Part shown: piece by piece, positions 10,696-23,147 of the stretch
How positions within the stretch are numbered: the first letter of the stretch is position 1
How the letters are laid out: every line of letters starts with the position of its first letter
Assembly (NCBI GenBank): GCA_963693305.1
Contig: OY855907.1
Location: forward strand, 30,255,801 to 30,319,800
Reading direction: 5' to 3'
Source: Meandrina meandrites
Taxonomy: Eukaryota; Cnidaria; Anthozoa; Scleractinia; Meandrinidae
Length of the DNA: 64,000 nucleotides
Made by a program: the position numbers and the translations under genes
The notes under the pieces: generated by a model
The model's input: only the letters and a program-made list of their open reading frames with translations
Told to the model about the DNA's origin: nothing
Databases searched by the model: none

Positions 10696-11394
10696 CTTTG
10701 GACAAATAATCACAACATGTTAACTAAATGTGAAATTTAAACAGCGTTTGCAAGATTTCTTCTTTGCGCATGGTTTTCACTCCCACCCTGATAGCTCCTG
10801 ATGACTACCAAATACATCTAAAAACTACATTCTACTGATTTTTTTTTTTCAGTTCAGCTTCTCATTTCCCCGACCTAAAGGACTTCTATTAACCCTAAAA
10901 GGAACAAGCAAATGCATCCCCCAACGTGATACAAGATGAAGCGTGGGTTGATGGCACACTCGGTGAGGATTTCGTTCTGTTAATGCACCGCGAATTTTTC
11001 TTTTTTTTTCTGCATTGAGTAGAAAGATCTTCGCTCACGTCAAATAACGTTATATGACGTCATTAGAGCCGTCATCCTGGTTCTCGCCATTTTTTTAGAA
11101 AGTAAGAAAATAACGCAAATTGACACAACATCAAAGCAAAATACGAAAAATTTACTAATTGTGCAATTCTAAAAACTGTAAAAATGACGAATTTGTTAAA
11201 AAATTGGGAATTTTTGGCCTCACCTGCATGTAATTATGACGTTGCCATGGCAACGCCCAAACTCATGGGCACATAGTTAACATATTAAAATTTCAGCAAA
11301 AGAAGAATGAACAGCATAGAGTAAATCTTCTTTTCAAAATTACATCTAGTGGAGGTGGCATCCAATCGGAATGCCGAAATCCTCGGATCACAAT

Positions 11395-11450
11395 CAGACG
11401 GAATCGCTGTCTATCAGCTGGCAAAGCTGCGGATGCTACAATTCGATTCA
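11395..11450 (+). pseudogene. Second family-B polymerase scrap
   Basis: Fifty-six bases match 2896-2968 of the polymerase relic, with a 13-bp internal deletion. The match includes 'ggatcacaatcagacgg' and the block coding for AVYQLxxLRM. It lies just outside the left terminus of the element at 11502. With LRR exon H beyond that element, it mirrors the polymerase/exon B arrangement at 1483-3143. Confidence 0.8.
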
Positions 11451-12071
11451 ATTTGCATTGTTATCGCTATTGCTGAATAATCGAACTCTCCCTATGTTAA
11501 GAGTCTCTGACTGAATAATCCTGGCAGGGGTCGGAAGAAGGGGGCCTGCCGATCTCCACCATATTTAGGTTGCGTACAGGTCTTACCCAACTAGTAACCA
11601 TGCCAACATTTTTTTGTTGATTGACTCCATTGTCTCAGAGATCAGACCACTCCCCCCCCCCCCCAAAAAAAAAATGCCTCAATGGCAAAAGTTGTGATTT
11701 TGGGCCACTTTAGCAGTGTGTATCTCTGAACTTTTTCAAGCAACAGATTTAATTTTACATCAGCGTAACACTTATCCTTTGATGGTTTAAATGCATACAA
11801 GAACAAATGTTTACTATACATCATTGACGTTCTGCATGCAATCTTAGAAGGCATACTTCGCCATGTTTTCAAAAATCGCAAAACTAGGCATTTTAAAATT
11901 CCTGTTTCTCGAGGGTCCGGGAAGGTACAAATATCAAATTAATTGCAAGTTACTCACCAGATATAGGTGAATGTTTTCAGCCAGTTTTAAAATTGGGCCA
12001 GCGGAGTTGATTTTTTTTAACGGTTCACTGTTTTACCACTTCGACGACTTTCATTTACCCAAGCAAATTGT

Positions 12072-14009
12072 GTACATTTATGGCTTCCCTGTTGCTGTCG
12101 ATCGTATTATCCGAATTTCGCCTTGCAAGCGTCCCTGACAGGTATGAACAACCAACATGGCTTCTTGTCATATTATTTATGATTTCGCTGAAGAACGCAT
12201 TTATTTCAAACGAGAGCCAATAAATGTATACCGGGGATTGCGTGACAGCAGAACAACACGGTTGAGCGTGGCCTCTAAAGCCAAAGCGTCCGTGTAGATG
12301 AACAGAATGCTATCTTTTCTTCTTGAATACGTGATCCAAACTCATAAATAGCTTTCAGATATCCTATAAGAGAGTTCCAGATCCAGTAGACAGCAGATAA
12401 AATAATGTTGATCTCCATGTAAGACTGTCGTTGGCATGTAAAATGTACGGACAATTCCACTGACTTCCGTCACCTTTTGAGGCTTGGTTTTGGTCCCTTT
12501 ATTCGTCGTACAATTTCTGTCCATGGAACGAATAATAAGTTGCATAAGAGGTGGATGACATTTGCACAACCGTTGGCAAAATGACTGCAAAATGAACGTT
12601 GTCGGGACGGTTCACAACATGAAACCTTGCGAGTGAATTGGGTATCAGAAGGGTGTGTGGGGGGGAGGGGTCGTTTGGTGCTGCTGCGACTGCTTACTGG
12701 GCGGAGGGAGGCTTGTTAGGAAAATTCTGATACCAATCTTGTTTTTCTTCTGCACGCGTTATCTTTGATTCGTTCGTCGTGCATCGTAGTTAGATCCCAG
12801 TCCGTTTCATTGTTACGAAGAACCCTAGGGAGAGTTTTCTATAAAGTCCCGACTTTACACACGGCGATACCTAGCTTTTTATCAAGGATTTTTAGTACGT
12901 GTGCGGCTACCCTAATATTTGTGAGCGATGGTAAACCTTCGTTCGCTTTTGCCATCATCTAACTGCTTCGCAACATTCGTGATGGAGTGATAATTCAATT
13001 ACTTAAATTCAGAAAAGCGTGTATATCTCATCGTGGGAATAAGACATTTTGACTGGCTTCAAGAAGATAATAAAGCAAGGTACAGGTGTTAACAAGTTGG
13101 AAAAGTGCTTCTTTAATTTGTTTCCCTAGAAATGGCATCACTGACAAATATATCATTATATTTTGTAGAATAGTTTTGGCTTCTTGGCGTTTAGTAGAAA
13201 CATGAATGCCGCTTTGGCGTCTGACAATCGTCTGACGACCTTCATTGACAAAAAACTAATTTCCTTCATGGAATTGAAAAAATGAGCAACAAGTCGGGTA
13301 AGCACCGTGTTTACAACAGCTGTCGCTCACAACGCGAATGCAAGTAATTTACAGTATTTGCTTTACCTAAAAAATGGAATATATGGAAGTTCACATTCGT
13401 CCCTGATCGGGTTTCATACCTAGGTGTAAAAACCTGTGACATTTTTCTTTGTTTTAGAGTTCTTGTTTTCCTACTCTGTATTGTTTCGAAGTTCTTTGTT
13501 CTTTGCTTTGCGTCACTGGTGAGTTTCACTGGTTTTTAGACGGAATGTCCACATTGCAAATTTCGCCGCTCTGTTTTGTTACTTTAATTGGACACGTTTT
13601 CCATCTAACGGAAGGCAGTGGGTAGTCAGTAACGTAGAGGAGGCTTGCTGATTTTCGACTGTGGTTCACTCTGAGCTGACTCCAGATCCGTGGAGGTGTC
13701 AAAACAGATAACAGTAATGGGGTGTCAATTCCTCTCTTTAGATGCAAGGAAAACGTTAGTGTGTACACTGTATTTGCGTTCATTTGGGCTCAGTGGAGCG
13801 CACAGGCGACACGCACGAGGCTTTTAACAGAAGTACACTTTATTATTACATAGATGCGAGTGTTTTACTAGAAAATAGACCACTGATAAAATTTATACGA
13901 AATTACATCCGGAACCGTAGTGGCGTATTTTCCATATCATCACTAGTGAGGATATCAATGACGTCATTTCGCGCCATTGTACTGCTGCCAAACGTTGTCA
14001 AACGCCGTG
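12072..14009. other. No recognised gene
   Basis: Interior of the 7-kb element. Several short open frames on the minus strand (12275-12590, 13311-13783) show no family motif, and no repeat was recognised apart from a G-rich run near 12659. Confidence 0.45.
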
Positions 14010-14105
14010 GGTCAAAATATGAATTTTATGTTCTAGTAGCAAAAACAACATCTCACGAGTGAGATATTGTTTTTGCCATGAGAACATAAGATTCATATCT
14101 TAGCC
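14010..14105. repeat. Palindromic MITE hairpin
   Basis: Two arms of about 46 bp, inverted around 14057, share 'atctcacgagtgagat' at the centre and 'agaacataa' with 'attcatat' outward. Such near-perfect foldbacks are typical of nonautonomous DNA elements. Confidence 0.88.
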
Positions 14106-15033
14106 AACGTGTAATGCCCTTTTTATTATATAGACAAACACTAGAGAAGCGAGTCGAAAGCACAAAACTTTAATACGTAAACTCTTGCAACTTGGTGGCT
14201 GAAATTTCTTAAATATCTCGCCCTTGGTCTACTTTGCAAGAAACAGTCCTTGAATTGTTTTAAGTCGTGAAGTTTCCTTCTTCATGTTTGTATGTTCCTG
14301 CACCTTAGTAAACAATTTTATGTCAGCTTCAGTGAACTTAATTTTTCTATCGATCGCCATCTTTCAACCGTTAACATCCTCTGTCTATTATTTTATTTGG
14401 TCTGTTTGCATACAACGACTAAGAAATAACAAAAAGGACTATTTTCATGAATTTCCATTAACCTTGCTCTCATGGCTGATGTATGCATTTCCGTACATAA
14501 ATTTCTTATCCACAAAATCTATTCATTACACCACCTTGTAGATACAACCAACGGTTTTTGTAGTCCCCAACTGTTGTTTTTTGTTTTGTGGCTTATTTTT
14601 TCTTCTGCTTTTTTCTGCCTTTTTTTTCTATTGGGCTAAAGAAAGTGATATATCAGAAAAACAGAGGGTGGAAGTAGAAGAGATAGATATCGCTTAGATA
14701 TCGCTTTCCCTTGATTTTAAAATTGACAAATGAATCCAGGGCGTGGGATCGAAGGAAAAGAGCGTGACTACTAGTCGCTACCCTCTGTACCAAAAAGGTC
14801 GATCAAGGACACTCTTCAGCCCCTTTTATGGGGTTTATGTCTTATTATTATATTGTTACCAGTGTAAAAAAATTATTACTCCGCCGGAACCTGCTGTCCT
14901 TGCTAGCCAAGTGGGAAGGTATAGTGACTGTCGCTAAATCACACCGATTAAAACATCATTGCATTGGTTGCAAGTTACAATGGAAAATATTTTTGTTGCG
15001 CGCTCAAATGAGCTTCAACTAATAGAGGATACT
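14106..15033. other. No recognised gene
   Basis: AT-rich interior of the 7-kb element. No protein motif or repeat pair was recognised. Confidence 0.4.
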
Positions 15034-15134
15034 ACATGGTTGCGCGGAGATATGAAATTTATCTTCGAGTGTTCAACTGTGAGATATCGAGTTGAACACG
15101 AGAAGAAAAATTTCATATCTCCAAGCAACCATGT
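15034..15134. repeat. Palindromic MITE hairpin
   Basis: Inverted arms share 'acatggttgc', 'ggagatatgaaattt' and 'gtgttcaac', with a short loop around 15080-15090. Same style as the hairpin at 14010. Confidence 0.88.
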
Positions 15135-15187
15135 ATTATTTTGTTCATTTTATTAACCCACTAACAACACTAATAACGAGGTGTTTT

Positions 15188-15316
15188 ACGATTTTCCGAA
15201 GATTTCCGATGATTTTCAAAATGTTGTCCGGTAGTCATACGAATGTTTCCTAACATTTTCCGAACTTTTCCGAAAATTTCCGAAGATTCCCGAAGATTGC
15301 CGAGGACGGTCCGAAG
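15188..15316. repeat. Degenerate TTCCGAAGAT minisatellite
   Basis: About ten imperfect repeats of a ttccgaagat/ttccgaaaat motif. An inverted-orientation relative is seen near 20450-20520 ('ctcggaaatctccggaaatg'). Confidence 0.75.
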
Positions 15317-15555
15317 ATGTTTCGACTTAATATCGATTTATTTTTACTCATTCACCATTGAAACATGGCAAATTCTCGTGAGCAAACGGGACGAAATCGA
15401 TATCTTCGCAGGTGAAATCACTGGTGATCCTTGCAATCTGATTGGCTCTCAGTAGTGTGATTTATTCACGAATCGCTCTAATTTTTTGTTCGAGCATGAA
15501 CTGAGGTATAAAACGTGGACGACGGACTGCGGATCGGACTATGTATCTGACTATG

Positions 15556-16075
15556 TACAGTGGAACCCCGTTAATACGGCCATCAATGGGCCATAGAAGT
15601 TTGGTCGTATTAATATTAACGGGGTGGCCGTATAAACGGGGTAGGGTCAAATTTCAGGACTATACTCTATATAGTAATTAAGAACTAATGAAGGTTCAAT
15701 TAGCACATATATAATATGATAGAAAAATGAACATAACTGGATTGAAAAAACGAGACGTGAACACACTACGCTATCTTGTCAAAACAAAGGTCCCAACGAC
15801 AAAACCACTGAGGTTCAATAACATGACAAGTTAAAAGCGTTTTGAATAAAATACTATCATTCAATATCGTTTCTCGAGTACCGGTTAATGGGTATTTGGT
15901 TCGAGTGGCCGCATTAACGGGGTAAAATTATAAAGGATTATACAGGTTGGGATTTTAGAATTTGGCCGTTCGCCGTATTAACGGGGTGGCCGCATTAACG
16001 GGGTTTTATTATAAAAAAATGTAACAGTGCTTCGCCGGGACAAAAATGGGCCGTAATAACGAGGTGGCCGTAAGG
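15556..16075. repeat. Pogo/Tigger-like terminal repeats
   Basis: Begins TACAGTGGAACCCCGTTAAT, the form of pogo/Tigger-type termini. It contains at least six further imperfect copies of 'gccgtattaacggggt' up to 16075. No transposase is present, and the right end is fused to the Penelope fragment at 16076. The class assignment is by terminus similarity only. Confidence 0.6.
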
Positions 16076-16726
16076 CGGGGTTTATTCATTGATGACATCA
16101 TATCAGTGTGGGACACAAACAGAGACAAAATAGAACAATTTCTCTTGAAGGCAAACAGCTTTCACCCTACTATCAAGTTCACGGCTGAAATATCAGAAAC
16201 AGAGACGACTTTCTGGGACACTATAGTGTACAAAGGTGACAGATTCCTCAAGGAGTCTATACTTGATGTGCGAACACATTTCAAACCCACAGAGACCTTT
16301 CAGTACGCGAAGTTTTATTCGTGTCACCCGCCAGACGTCACGAAAGGCTTTATTAAAGGGTAAGCGTTGAGGCTTCAAAGAACAAATTCCTCACAACTTA
16401 CTTTTGAGGAAAACATTAGAAACTTTGCCGTACGCCTTAAGAATAGAGGTTACCCAACAGCAATAGTACAAAAACATCTCTCAGAAGTCAAATTTTCTGA
16501 AAGAAAAACGTCGCTGAAAAATAAAAACAAAACTGCACAAAATAAAATTCTACCCTTTGTCACGCAGTTCCACCCGGCGTTGCCTAACATAAAAGAAATA
16601 CTCATGGGTAAGTGACACTTGATACAGAACCAACCACAACTAAGAAATATCTTCAAGGAGCCACCCCTCTTACCATTTCGCAAAGGAAAATCCCTAAAAG
16701 ACATCCTTGTCAAAGCTAAGCTATAA
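16076..16726 (+). pseudogene. Penelope-like reverse transcriptase fragment
   Basis: One reading frame runs across the segment with nonsense codons at 16361-16363 and 16613-16615. It contains FIDDIISVWDT (the RT catalytic FIDD motif, about 16082-16114), then HPTIKFTAEIS, FKPTETFQYAKFYSCHPP, NRGYPTAIVQKHLSEVKFSE and GKSLKDILVKAK. This order (YxDD motif, IKFT block, HPxTxxxxY block, then thumb and linker) is that of Penelope-like retroelements. The 5' part of the RT and the GIY-YIG endonuclease are missing. It starts abruptly at the pogo-like repeat. A more decayed relative is at 61608-61945. Confidence 0.87.
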
Positions 16727-17915
16727 AGGCTATACAATCATCTACTTGCGAACTGCAGGAGTCGTGCAGGCCCGTCAACAATTTTTAAACGCGAACTGAG
16801 TATAAAATGATAGCCAAGGCTGTTAAAATTCCGAGACAACTCGGCAAAGTAAGCTTGTCTTTCAGTCAAAACAGCCGAAAGTTTCTCCCCAAGGGCGAGG
16901 AACAGGCAAATTGATTTTTTTTCTTCGTTTCAAATTTCCATTTCTGAAGCGAATATTTCAATGCTGCTCCACAGGTCAGTCCAGGATTCCCTGAGCCCCT
17001 TCACGCTGCTTTATGCGTGCTTGTTAGTGACTGCCTGATGTTGATTTCATCACGTCTGGCTCGCGCGATAGGCACGTGAGAATTTGAAAGACATCGTGCA
17101 TTGAAACACATTTGAATAAAAATAAAATAAAAAATAACAAAACAGGTGAAAAACATTTTTCTGCAGAGTCCTTATTCCACAGTCTGTGTTTTGAACTGAC
17201 CAATCCAATTGACAATGTACTGACAATCCAATCCAACTTACTTAACTTGATCGTTCGTTACCCTAGGCTTGATTTCCAGCCGTCTTGTAAGCCTGCGTTC
17301 CTTGGGAGGAGAATGGCACACCGGACTCCAAGTATGGATGGAGATCGGATTCCAGGTGTTTTCCGCAAGTCCATTCCATGCCAGGTTACTAAGCACTATG
17401 ATTTATCCCAGGTTTATGTCAGAATTTAATACCAAGCAAACATCATTCGCCTCTGCAACTTAGTTCCATGGCCTTGTCTGACGAATAAACGGACCATAAC
17501 TAAGCCTCAAGACGACAGAAGTCAGTGGAAATACCCGAACATTTTGCAAACTTATGAGCATGACATCAGCGGTACCAGTTTATTCCGTGCCTATTTTCTA
17601 GCGAGCTTATACAAGACCCATACAGCCCATTTATGGATGTTTGGAAGCTTTTTAGGAATCAAGATCAAGTATTCAGGGATAAAAGAAAGCATTCTTCTAA
17701 TCAACGGGAAACATTTTGCTTTGGCTTGATGTCCTTGATGGCCACGCTGAAAGCTTCGTGTTCAACTGTTGTCACGCAATCTCCAGCATAATCGTAATAG
17801 CCGTACTTTTTCAGCATTTCTGTCTCTCGCTCAGGAAAAAAAAGTTATTGATTGTTTACAGCTGTTAGGGGACGTTTACACGGCCAAATCCGGATCAACC
17901 GAACGAGAGTAGCAG
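16727..17915. other. No recognised gene
   Basis: Interior of the 7-kb element between the Penelope fragment and the right arm. Short open frames here carry no recognisable motif. Confidence 0.45.
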
Positions 17916-18532
17916 GATTTGCTTGGGTTAATGAAAGTCGTCGAAGTGGTAAAACAGTAAACCGTTAAAAGAGTTCAAATTCGCTGGCCCAATTTTAACA
18001 CTGGCTTAAAACATTCTCCTATATGTGGTGAGTAACTTGCAGTTAGTTTGATATTTGTACCTTCCCGGACCCTCGAGAAACAGGAATTTTAAAATGCCTT
18101 AGATTTGCGACTTTTGAAAATGTTGCGAAGTATGCCTTCTAAGATTGCATGCAGAACGTCAATGAAGTATAGTAAACATTTGTTCTTGTATGCATTTAAA
18201 CCACCAAAGGATAAGTGTTATGTTGATGTAAAATTAAATCTGTTGCTTGAAAAAGTTCAGAGATACACACTGCTAAAGTTGGCCCAAAATCACAACTTTT
18301 GTCACGCCACTGGGGCAATTTTTTTTTTTTTTTTTTTTTTTTTTGGGGGGGGGGGGGGGGTGGTCTGATCTCCGAAACAATGAAGTCAATCAACAAAAAA
18401 TGCTGCCATGGCTATAGCTACTAGTTGGGTAAGACCTGTATGCAACATAAATATGGTGGAGATCGGCCAACCCCCTTCTTCCGACATTTTTTTATTTTGC
18501 CCGGATTACTCAGTCAGAGACTATTAAGTATA

Positions 18533-18830
18533 CCTAATGATGCTCTTTAGAAAAAGAAGAGTCCTAACTTACAGCGTGTCCAGCTGAGTATTGTTATCGA
18601 AAACTCCAGTAGGAAGGGCTTTCAGCTGGTTATTGCTCAAATACCTAACGAAAATAAAAAACTGTTAGCAAAATGCATACTAAAATTTTGACAATATTGG
18701 TAATAAAGCCTTCTTGTTTGTTGCTAAGACTTAATCCTAATTACGAAACGGTTCTTGGCCTGGACGTCTCTTTTGAGGTAGTGAATAGGACTAATGATGT
18801 TTATAATAAAGATTTCAAAAAAAGATCTAA
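18533..18830. repeat. Duplicated LRR exon block, copy 2
   Basis: Direct duplicate of 3031-3330, containing exon H and the same downstream intron blocks. Confidence 0.9.
18573..18644 (-). CDS. Single-LRR exon H
   Basis: A 72-bp phase 2-2 minus-strand exon with an AG acceptor at 18645-18646 and a GTAAGTTAGG donor below 18573. It encodes one LRR containing NNQLKALPTGVFDNNTQL. Paralogue of exon B. It lies 50 bp outside the 7-kb element, so the element sits in the intron between this exon and exon F. Confidence 0.9.
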
Positions 18831-19009
18831 CTAAGAGTCATTGTCTGATAATGTTTCAGATGTTGGAAATCGGGGATAACCGATTTTGCTGAAACTTGCT
18901 GCAGACGTTGGCCTTGATGAGATATTCTAAAATCCATTTTGGTTTTGTTTTCTGACTTTTACTTTTAAAGTTCCAGCGGGCGTCCCATCTCGAGCCTCCG
19001 GGTCATGGA
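18831..19009. other. No recognised gene
   Basis: Spacer. A 'ccgatt..gctgaaact' patch resembles one near 24040 in inverted orientation, which may extend the inverted repeat described next. Confidence 0.35.
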
Positions 19010-19505
19010 AAATATTGTATTTGATGGGGTAACTTTGGCCTTGTATAAAAACAAACACACTAAAGCTATTGACTAATGAAGTGCATCTTGTGTTTCTACT
19101 ATAAACATTCGTTTATTCGCTGTGTGGGGCCTGGCCCAAGTTTTGGTCAAATTTTGACCAAAGCTGCACTACACAAAATTGCCAAATTTTAGGAGTTCGC
19201 ATTTTTTAACTGCCTAACTGGCACAACGTGATACTTATATCAGGAGTTACCCCAATGTTGATAGAATAAAAATCAGTAGATTTTCAAGTAAACCATCGCA
19301 AAATTTGCATGTTATCAAAAGCAATAGTTGAATACTTCTCTGGCCTTGGTGAGGTTAAATGTCTTTAAGAAATCTGTATTTAGCGGTTATTTGATGTATT
19401 AATACTTTAGACTCTTAAATTGCCTTAGAATTAGAAAATCAATACTGAGAACATCACATTTTGTTCCACAAAAACGTAAATATGCATAATAATCATGTTA
19501 ATAAT
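19010..19505. repeat. Left arm of a 4-kb-spaced inverted repeat
   Basis: Inverted relative to 23148-23955. Shared blocks are 'aagtgcatcttgtgtttcta' with 'ctataaaca', and, further in, 'gactcttaaattgccttaga' with 'aacgtaaatatgcat'. The right arm carries an insertion with the Penelope C-terminus and a ribozyme-like motif. Confidence 0.82.
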
Positions 19506-19792
19506 GAAAAATATATATAATAATAGCAGACTAATTATGTATGTTATGAAGTTCAAGCACCATCATCCCTCTTGAAGTAAAGATATTTTAGCTTGACGAG
19601 GAAAATGGTCACTGTTGTGAATGACTGGGCCATGAAGGTGCGACCGATGATTTTCGGAGTATTCCCGAAAGGTGGCATGGGTTGACATCTGCCAGGTCAC
19701 CCTGACTGCCAAGCTGAAAGAAATGGTGTGAACACGGGTTACACGTATATACGGCTGTACCTCGTAACCGCAGGCACGACTAAATGGACCAT

Positions 19793-19840
19793 TACAAATA
19801 AATAAATAAACAAACAAACAAACGAATAAGTAAATAAATG
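19793..19840. repeat. (AAAT/AAAC)n simple repeat
   Basis: Runs of aaat and caaa tetramers directly abut the left end of the element at 19841. Confidence 0.9.
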
Positions 19841-20955
19841 AGGGTGCTAATGGGGGTACCCAATTGTCAGTTAACTGCTAATTTTTCGGCCAATTGTCAG
19901 TGAACTACAAGTTTTTTTGCCCATTTGTCAGTTAACTACTGATTTAAGTTAGCTATTAATTTTCATTTTCTTACGGCGAAAATTATTGCGTCATAACCCG
20001 AATTTCCTTTACTCCAGCACGTCAATCGGTTTTTTTTTTTTGGGGGGGGGGGTGGACCTTGCTAGAATCGAAGTATAAATTATATGAATTCGCAAAACCT
20101 CCACAAATGGTGTGAGTTATAAGGAAGACAGTAAAGAAAATAACATACATATCTAACTGAAATAGTGAGATTAAGTGCAATTGATAAGAAGATTTAATTT
20201 TTAAGTCGTATAACCATCAGCTAATACTGACTTCATAAATCCAGACGCAGAAATTCGGGTACTGCTCTTCCCGACCTCGTCATGAATGTCCTACTAACTA
20301 CTACTAAACAAACTTCACTAGGATGGCTGAGATATAACTCGATGAAAACCGAAAACGATTCTTCCGACGAAATTAAAATAGTTTGCCCTAACGCTTTCAA
20401 GAGACCTTGATTCCTCGCGTGTATGTGTCACAGGTGACATGTTTGGAAGTCGTCAGAACATCTTCGTTGCTCTTCGGCAATGCTCGGAAATCTCCGGAAA
20501 TGGTCGGAATATCTTCGAAAATGTGGACATGGTAATCTCACTCCTTTGACTTAGGAAAAGTTGCCAGGTATAGAATTGTGCTTTGCCATGTCAAACGGTA
20601 CGCGACCTCTCTGATGTTCGAATGCCGATCCTTTGTCATCGTCTCGATAGAAACTCAGAATAACTTGGATCACGCCTCTCGACGCCATCACGGGGATCAA
20701 GGTGAACGTACGTTCGCTCGTGCCTGGTACATTTCGCATATAACATCAGTAAGTGAATGTCACGAAATAGCTTTGCTGTTAGGAAAAAACTTTGTTGTTT
20801 TCATTAACAACAACAATCGTATTCAGTATAATTACTAGAATGTCACTTAACTGTAACTTTTATTTATCAGTTAACTACTAATTTTTTGGTCAAATATCTG
20901 TTAACTACTATTTTTTGGCTAATTGTCAGTTAACTGTTAACCCCATTAGCACCCT
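19841..20955. mobile_element. 1.1-kb hAT-like MITE
   Basis: Ends are AGGGTGCTAATGGGG and CCCCATTAGCACCCT, about 15 bp inverted. Flanks aataaatg (19833-19840) and gataaatg (20956-20963) form an 8-bp TSD with one mismatch. Subterminal tandem motifs of 'tgtcagttaactactaattt' type occur near both ends in inverted sense. An 8-bp TSD and an AGGG start fit hAT. There is no transposase. Confidence 0.8.
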
Positions 20956-21032
20956 GATAAATGGGCCCCAAATTCCCGTCAGCATAACGAAAGGAGACCT
21001 ACCTATGTAATGTGCTGTGTTTTACAATGATA

Positions 21033-21408
21033 ACGGGTCGGTACAAAACGTGGACCTCCTATCTGGAGCCCAAAAGGACTTCATATGGACACAGTCTGGA
21101 GCTTCATCTAGACCCCCATCTGGAGCCCAGCTGGACCCTCTCTTTTTCGTTCAGAAATGAAGAAATAGGAATATATCATACCAAAATCTACTTGATAAGC
21201 ATATTGCAGCATTGAAGTAAAGGAAAAAGTGAAAAATGGAATAAATTCACCTGACTTTGTGACTTCACTGGCATCTTATATTTCTACTTTAATTATTTTA
21301 ATCATTTTCTAAAAAAAAAAAAGGAGTTCCAGAAAGGGTCCAGCAAGGGTCCATAGGAGTGTCCAAATGGGGTCCAGTAGGAGTGGCCCACGTTTTGTAC
21401 CGACCCGT
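21033..21408. mobile_element. 376-bp MITE with 21-bp perfect TIR
   Basis: ACGGGTCGGTACAAAACGTGG at the left is exactly inverted at the right end. The flanks repeat gata. The interior has 'ggagccc' and 'gggtccag' style repeats on opposite strands. Confidence 0.9.
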
Positions 21409-23147
21409 GATAACGCGGGATGCTACCGCAGCGCCTGACTTTTGAAACTATTAACTCGTCTACAAGTAAGCGAACGAACAATTTTTTAGTTCCTCAAGCG
21501 GGGGAGAAACTCTGTGACCGCAAAATTGCGGCAAGCAAGCGTAGTCTGAGAAATAACGTAAAACGGAAGAGCAATGTTGTGGAAACGACAGAAAATATAA
21601 AGCGTGGACGGGAATTTCTGGCACTAGGTAATGTAGGCACTCAACTAGCAGTCTAACATGTCAGCAGCTGTTAGAAAAAAGTAAGATTCCACGTATTACT
21701 ATATAAAATAACTTATAAATAACTCTTTTGGCAAATATTCTATACGAGTTTGACGGGCATATGGTGATGGCGAGGACATGACGAATAAAGACTTCCAAGG
21801 TACACGGGATGTTTACTGGGCCAACGAGAGTAGGCGAGTGGAGCCATTAGGTTACTGCACTGAGGACAAAGCGAAAAAAAGGCACAACAGAGCCTAGAGC
21901 TTGTAATGGTAATCTCACAAGAACATATTCCTGTTTAATTTGGAGCCAGCATTCATTTTTACCTTAAATGCACTTGAAGATGCTGATGAGCGTATGGATA
22001 CTGGACGTTACGTCGTCAGTACTTCCCAAAAATGAATCTGTGTACGACAACATTGGAAGACCGACTTGGTATGGGCCCCTGCAACACCTTATATCGAGGG
22101 AAACAGTCAGAAGATTGGTGAAAGTCGATACCATAATTTTCGATGCTACGGTACAAGAGGAGGCTCACCAAAGGTTACTCAAAGAATGCAGAAGACTACC
22201 GTTAGAATTTCGACCACGGTCGAGGACACCTCAGATCACATGCGTGTTATTTTGGGTGCAAAGGTGTCTGACAACAATGGAAATGACCAAAAGCAAACTC
22301 AGCTGATATCGCGGAGGATCTGAAGAGAACGCTAATGAGACCCTAGTGGCTGGAAGCCCAAGCTTCATGCATAAAATGGCATTTTTCTCATCTACATCTG
22401 CAGAGAGACCAAGAAAAAAACGAGCAAAACACAAGCGATGAAGATGTGGCGATCCCAAGGGAACAATTCCTTCAATATGTGATAGGCGAAATGCAAAAAT
22501 AAATTGGTGTTCAACATCCTTATAATTGAGGGTATTAATCTATGTGATCGTCACATTATGCAAATATCGCACCATTGGTCTAGTTAAACATGAACCAAAT
22601 GAAAGACTATCGCTAAGTAGTTGTTTGAGTTTGAGTCAAATCATCAAAATAAAATTTTACGACAAAAATTATTTGCCAACATGTCAAAGGTATCTATGAT
22701 AATTTATATGGATTTGTTGTTTGATGATATAGCTTTCCGAGTTGGAATGCTATGTAGACATATTACGTCTGAACGTTTTTAGTCAGGCTACTCTCGACCC
22801 AGGCTACTCTCGACCATGCACGAGTATAAGGGATGGCAAACACCTGAACGGCTTCAGCACCTTTCCCCACTATATCGGACCATCTATTTGGACCCCTGTA
22901 AACAAATGCAGAATGATCTGATCATGAGGCAATATGATTTGGTCGTAGGATGGTACTACTTACAACTTGAGATTTTCAGAAATATGGACCTTTTCACTCA
23001 GACGAACATTTTACCTTATTAACCTCTAAAGACCCTTTTAAACTTCTATACGCTTCGGCAAGTTTAAGGAAGCATGGGGATGTTTGAAAGAGGTGTATGT
23101 ATTTGTATAGTACAGCATTCAAGTGCAATTTAAGTTCTTGCGAGCTG
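21409..23147. other. No recognised gene
   Basis: Open frames at 21420-21656, 21968-22323 and 22816-23022 on the plus strand have no recognisable family motif. The overlapping frames at 21968-22323 suggest decayed coding DNA of unknown origin. Confidence 0.4.

Larger units (their letters stand above)
7207..11364. repeat. Segmental duplication copy A, four LRR exons
   Basis: Aligns throughout with 27190-30912 in direct orientation, 20 kb away. Start and end blocks match ('gatggtctatagataaacaa' on the left; 'gcatagagtaaat' then 'ccaaaatta'-type sequence on the right). Copy A has an extra 806-bp MITE (8226-9031). Copy B has an extra palindromic insertion (27659-28022). Without these the copies are each about 3.35 kb. 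Both carry four LRR exons in the same order. Confidence 0.93.
11502..18522. mobile_element. 7.0-kb element with ~600-bp inverted termini
   Basis: Left arm 11502-12071 and right arm 17916-18522 are inverted copies over their whole length. Both start AGTCTCTGACTG and share 'tcggaagaaggggg', 'gatctccaccatattta' and 'ggtcttacccaactagta'. Flanks are gttaag (left) and attaag (right), a 6-bp TSD with one mismatch. Long TIRs, an AG start and a 6-bp TSD resemble Polinton-type ends, but none of the Polinton genes were found inside. The interior holds two MITE hairpins, a pogo-like repeat and a Penelope fragment, so it is probably a gutted, nested element. The open frames over the arms (for example 18105-18368) are not genes. 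Confidence 0.82.

Noticed and set aside
18105..18368. 87-residue open frame ending in Phe and Gly runs
   Set aside because: It lies over the inverted terminal repeat and a T/G homopolymer. The same peptide appears mirrored at 11642-11881 because of the inverted copy.
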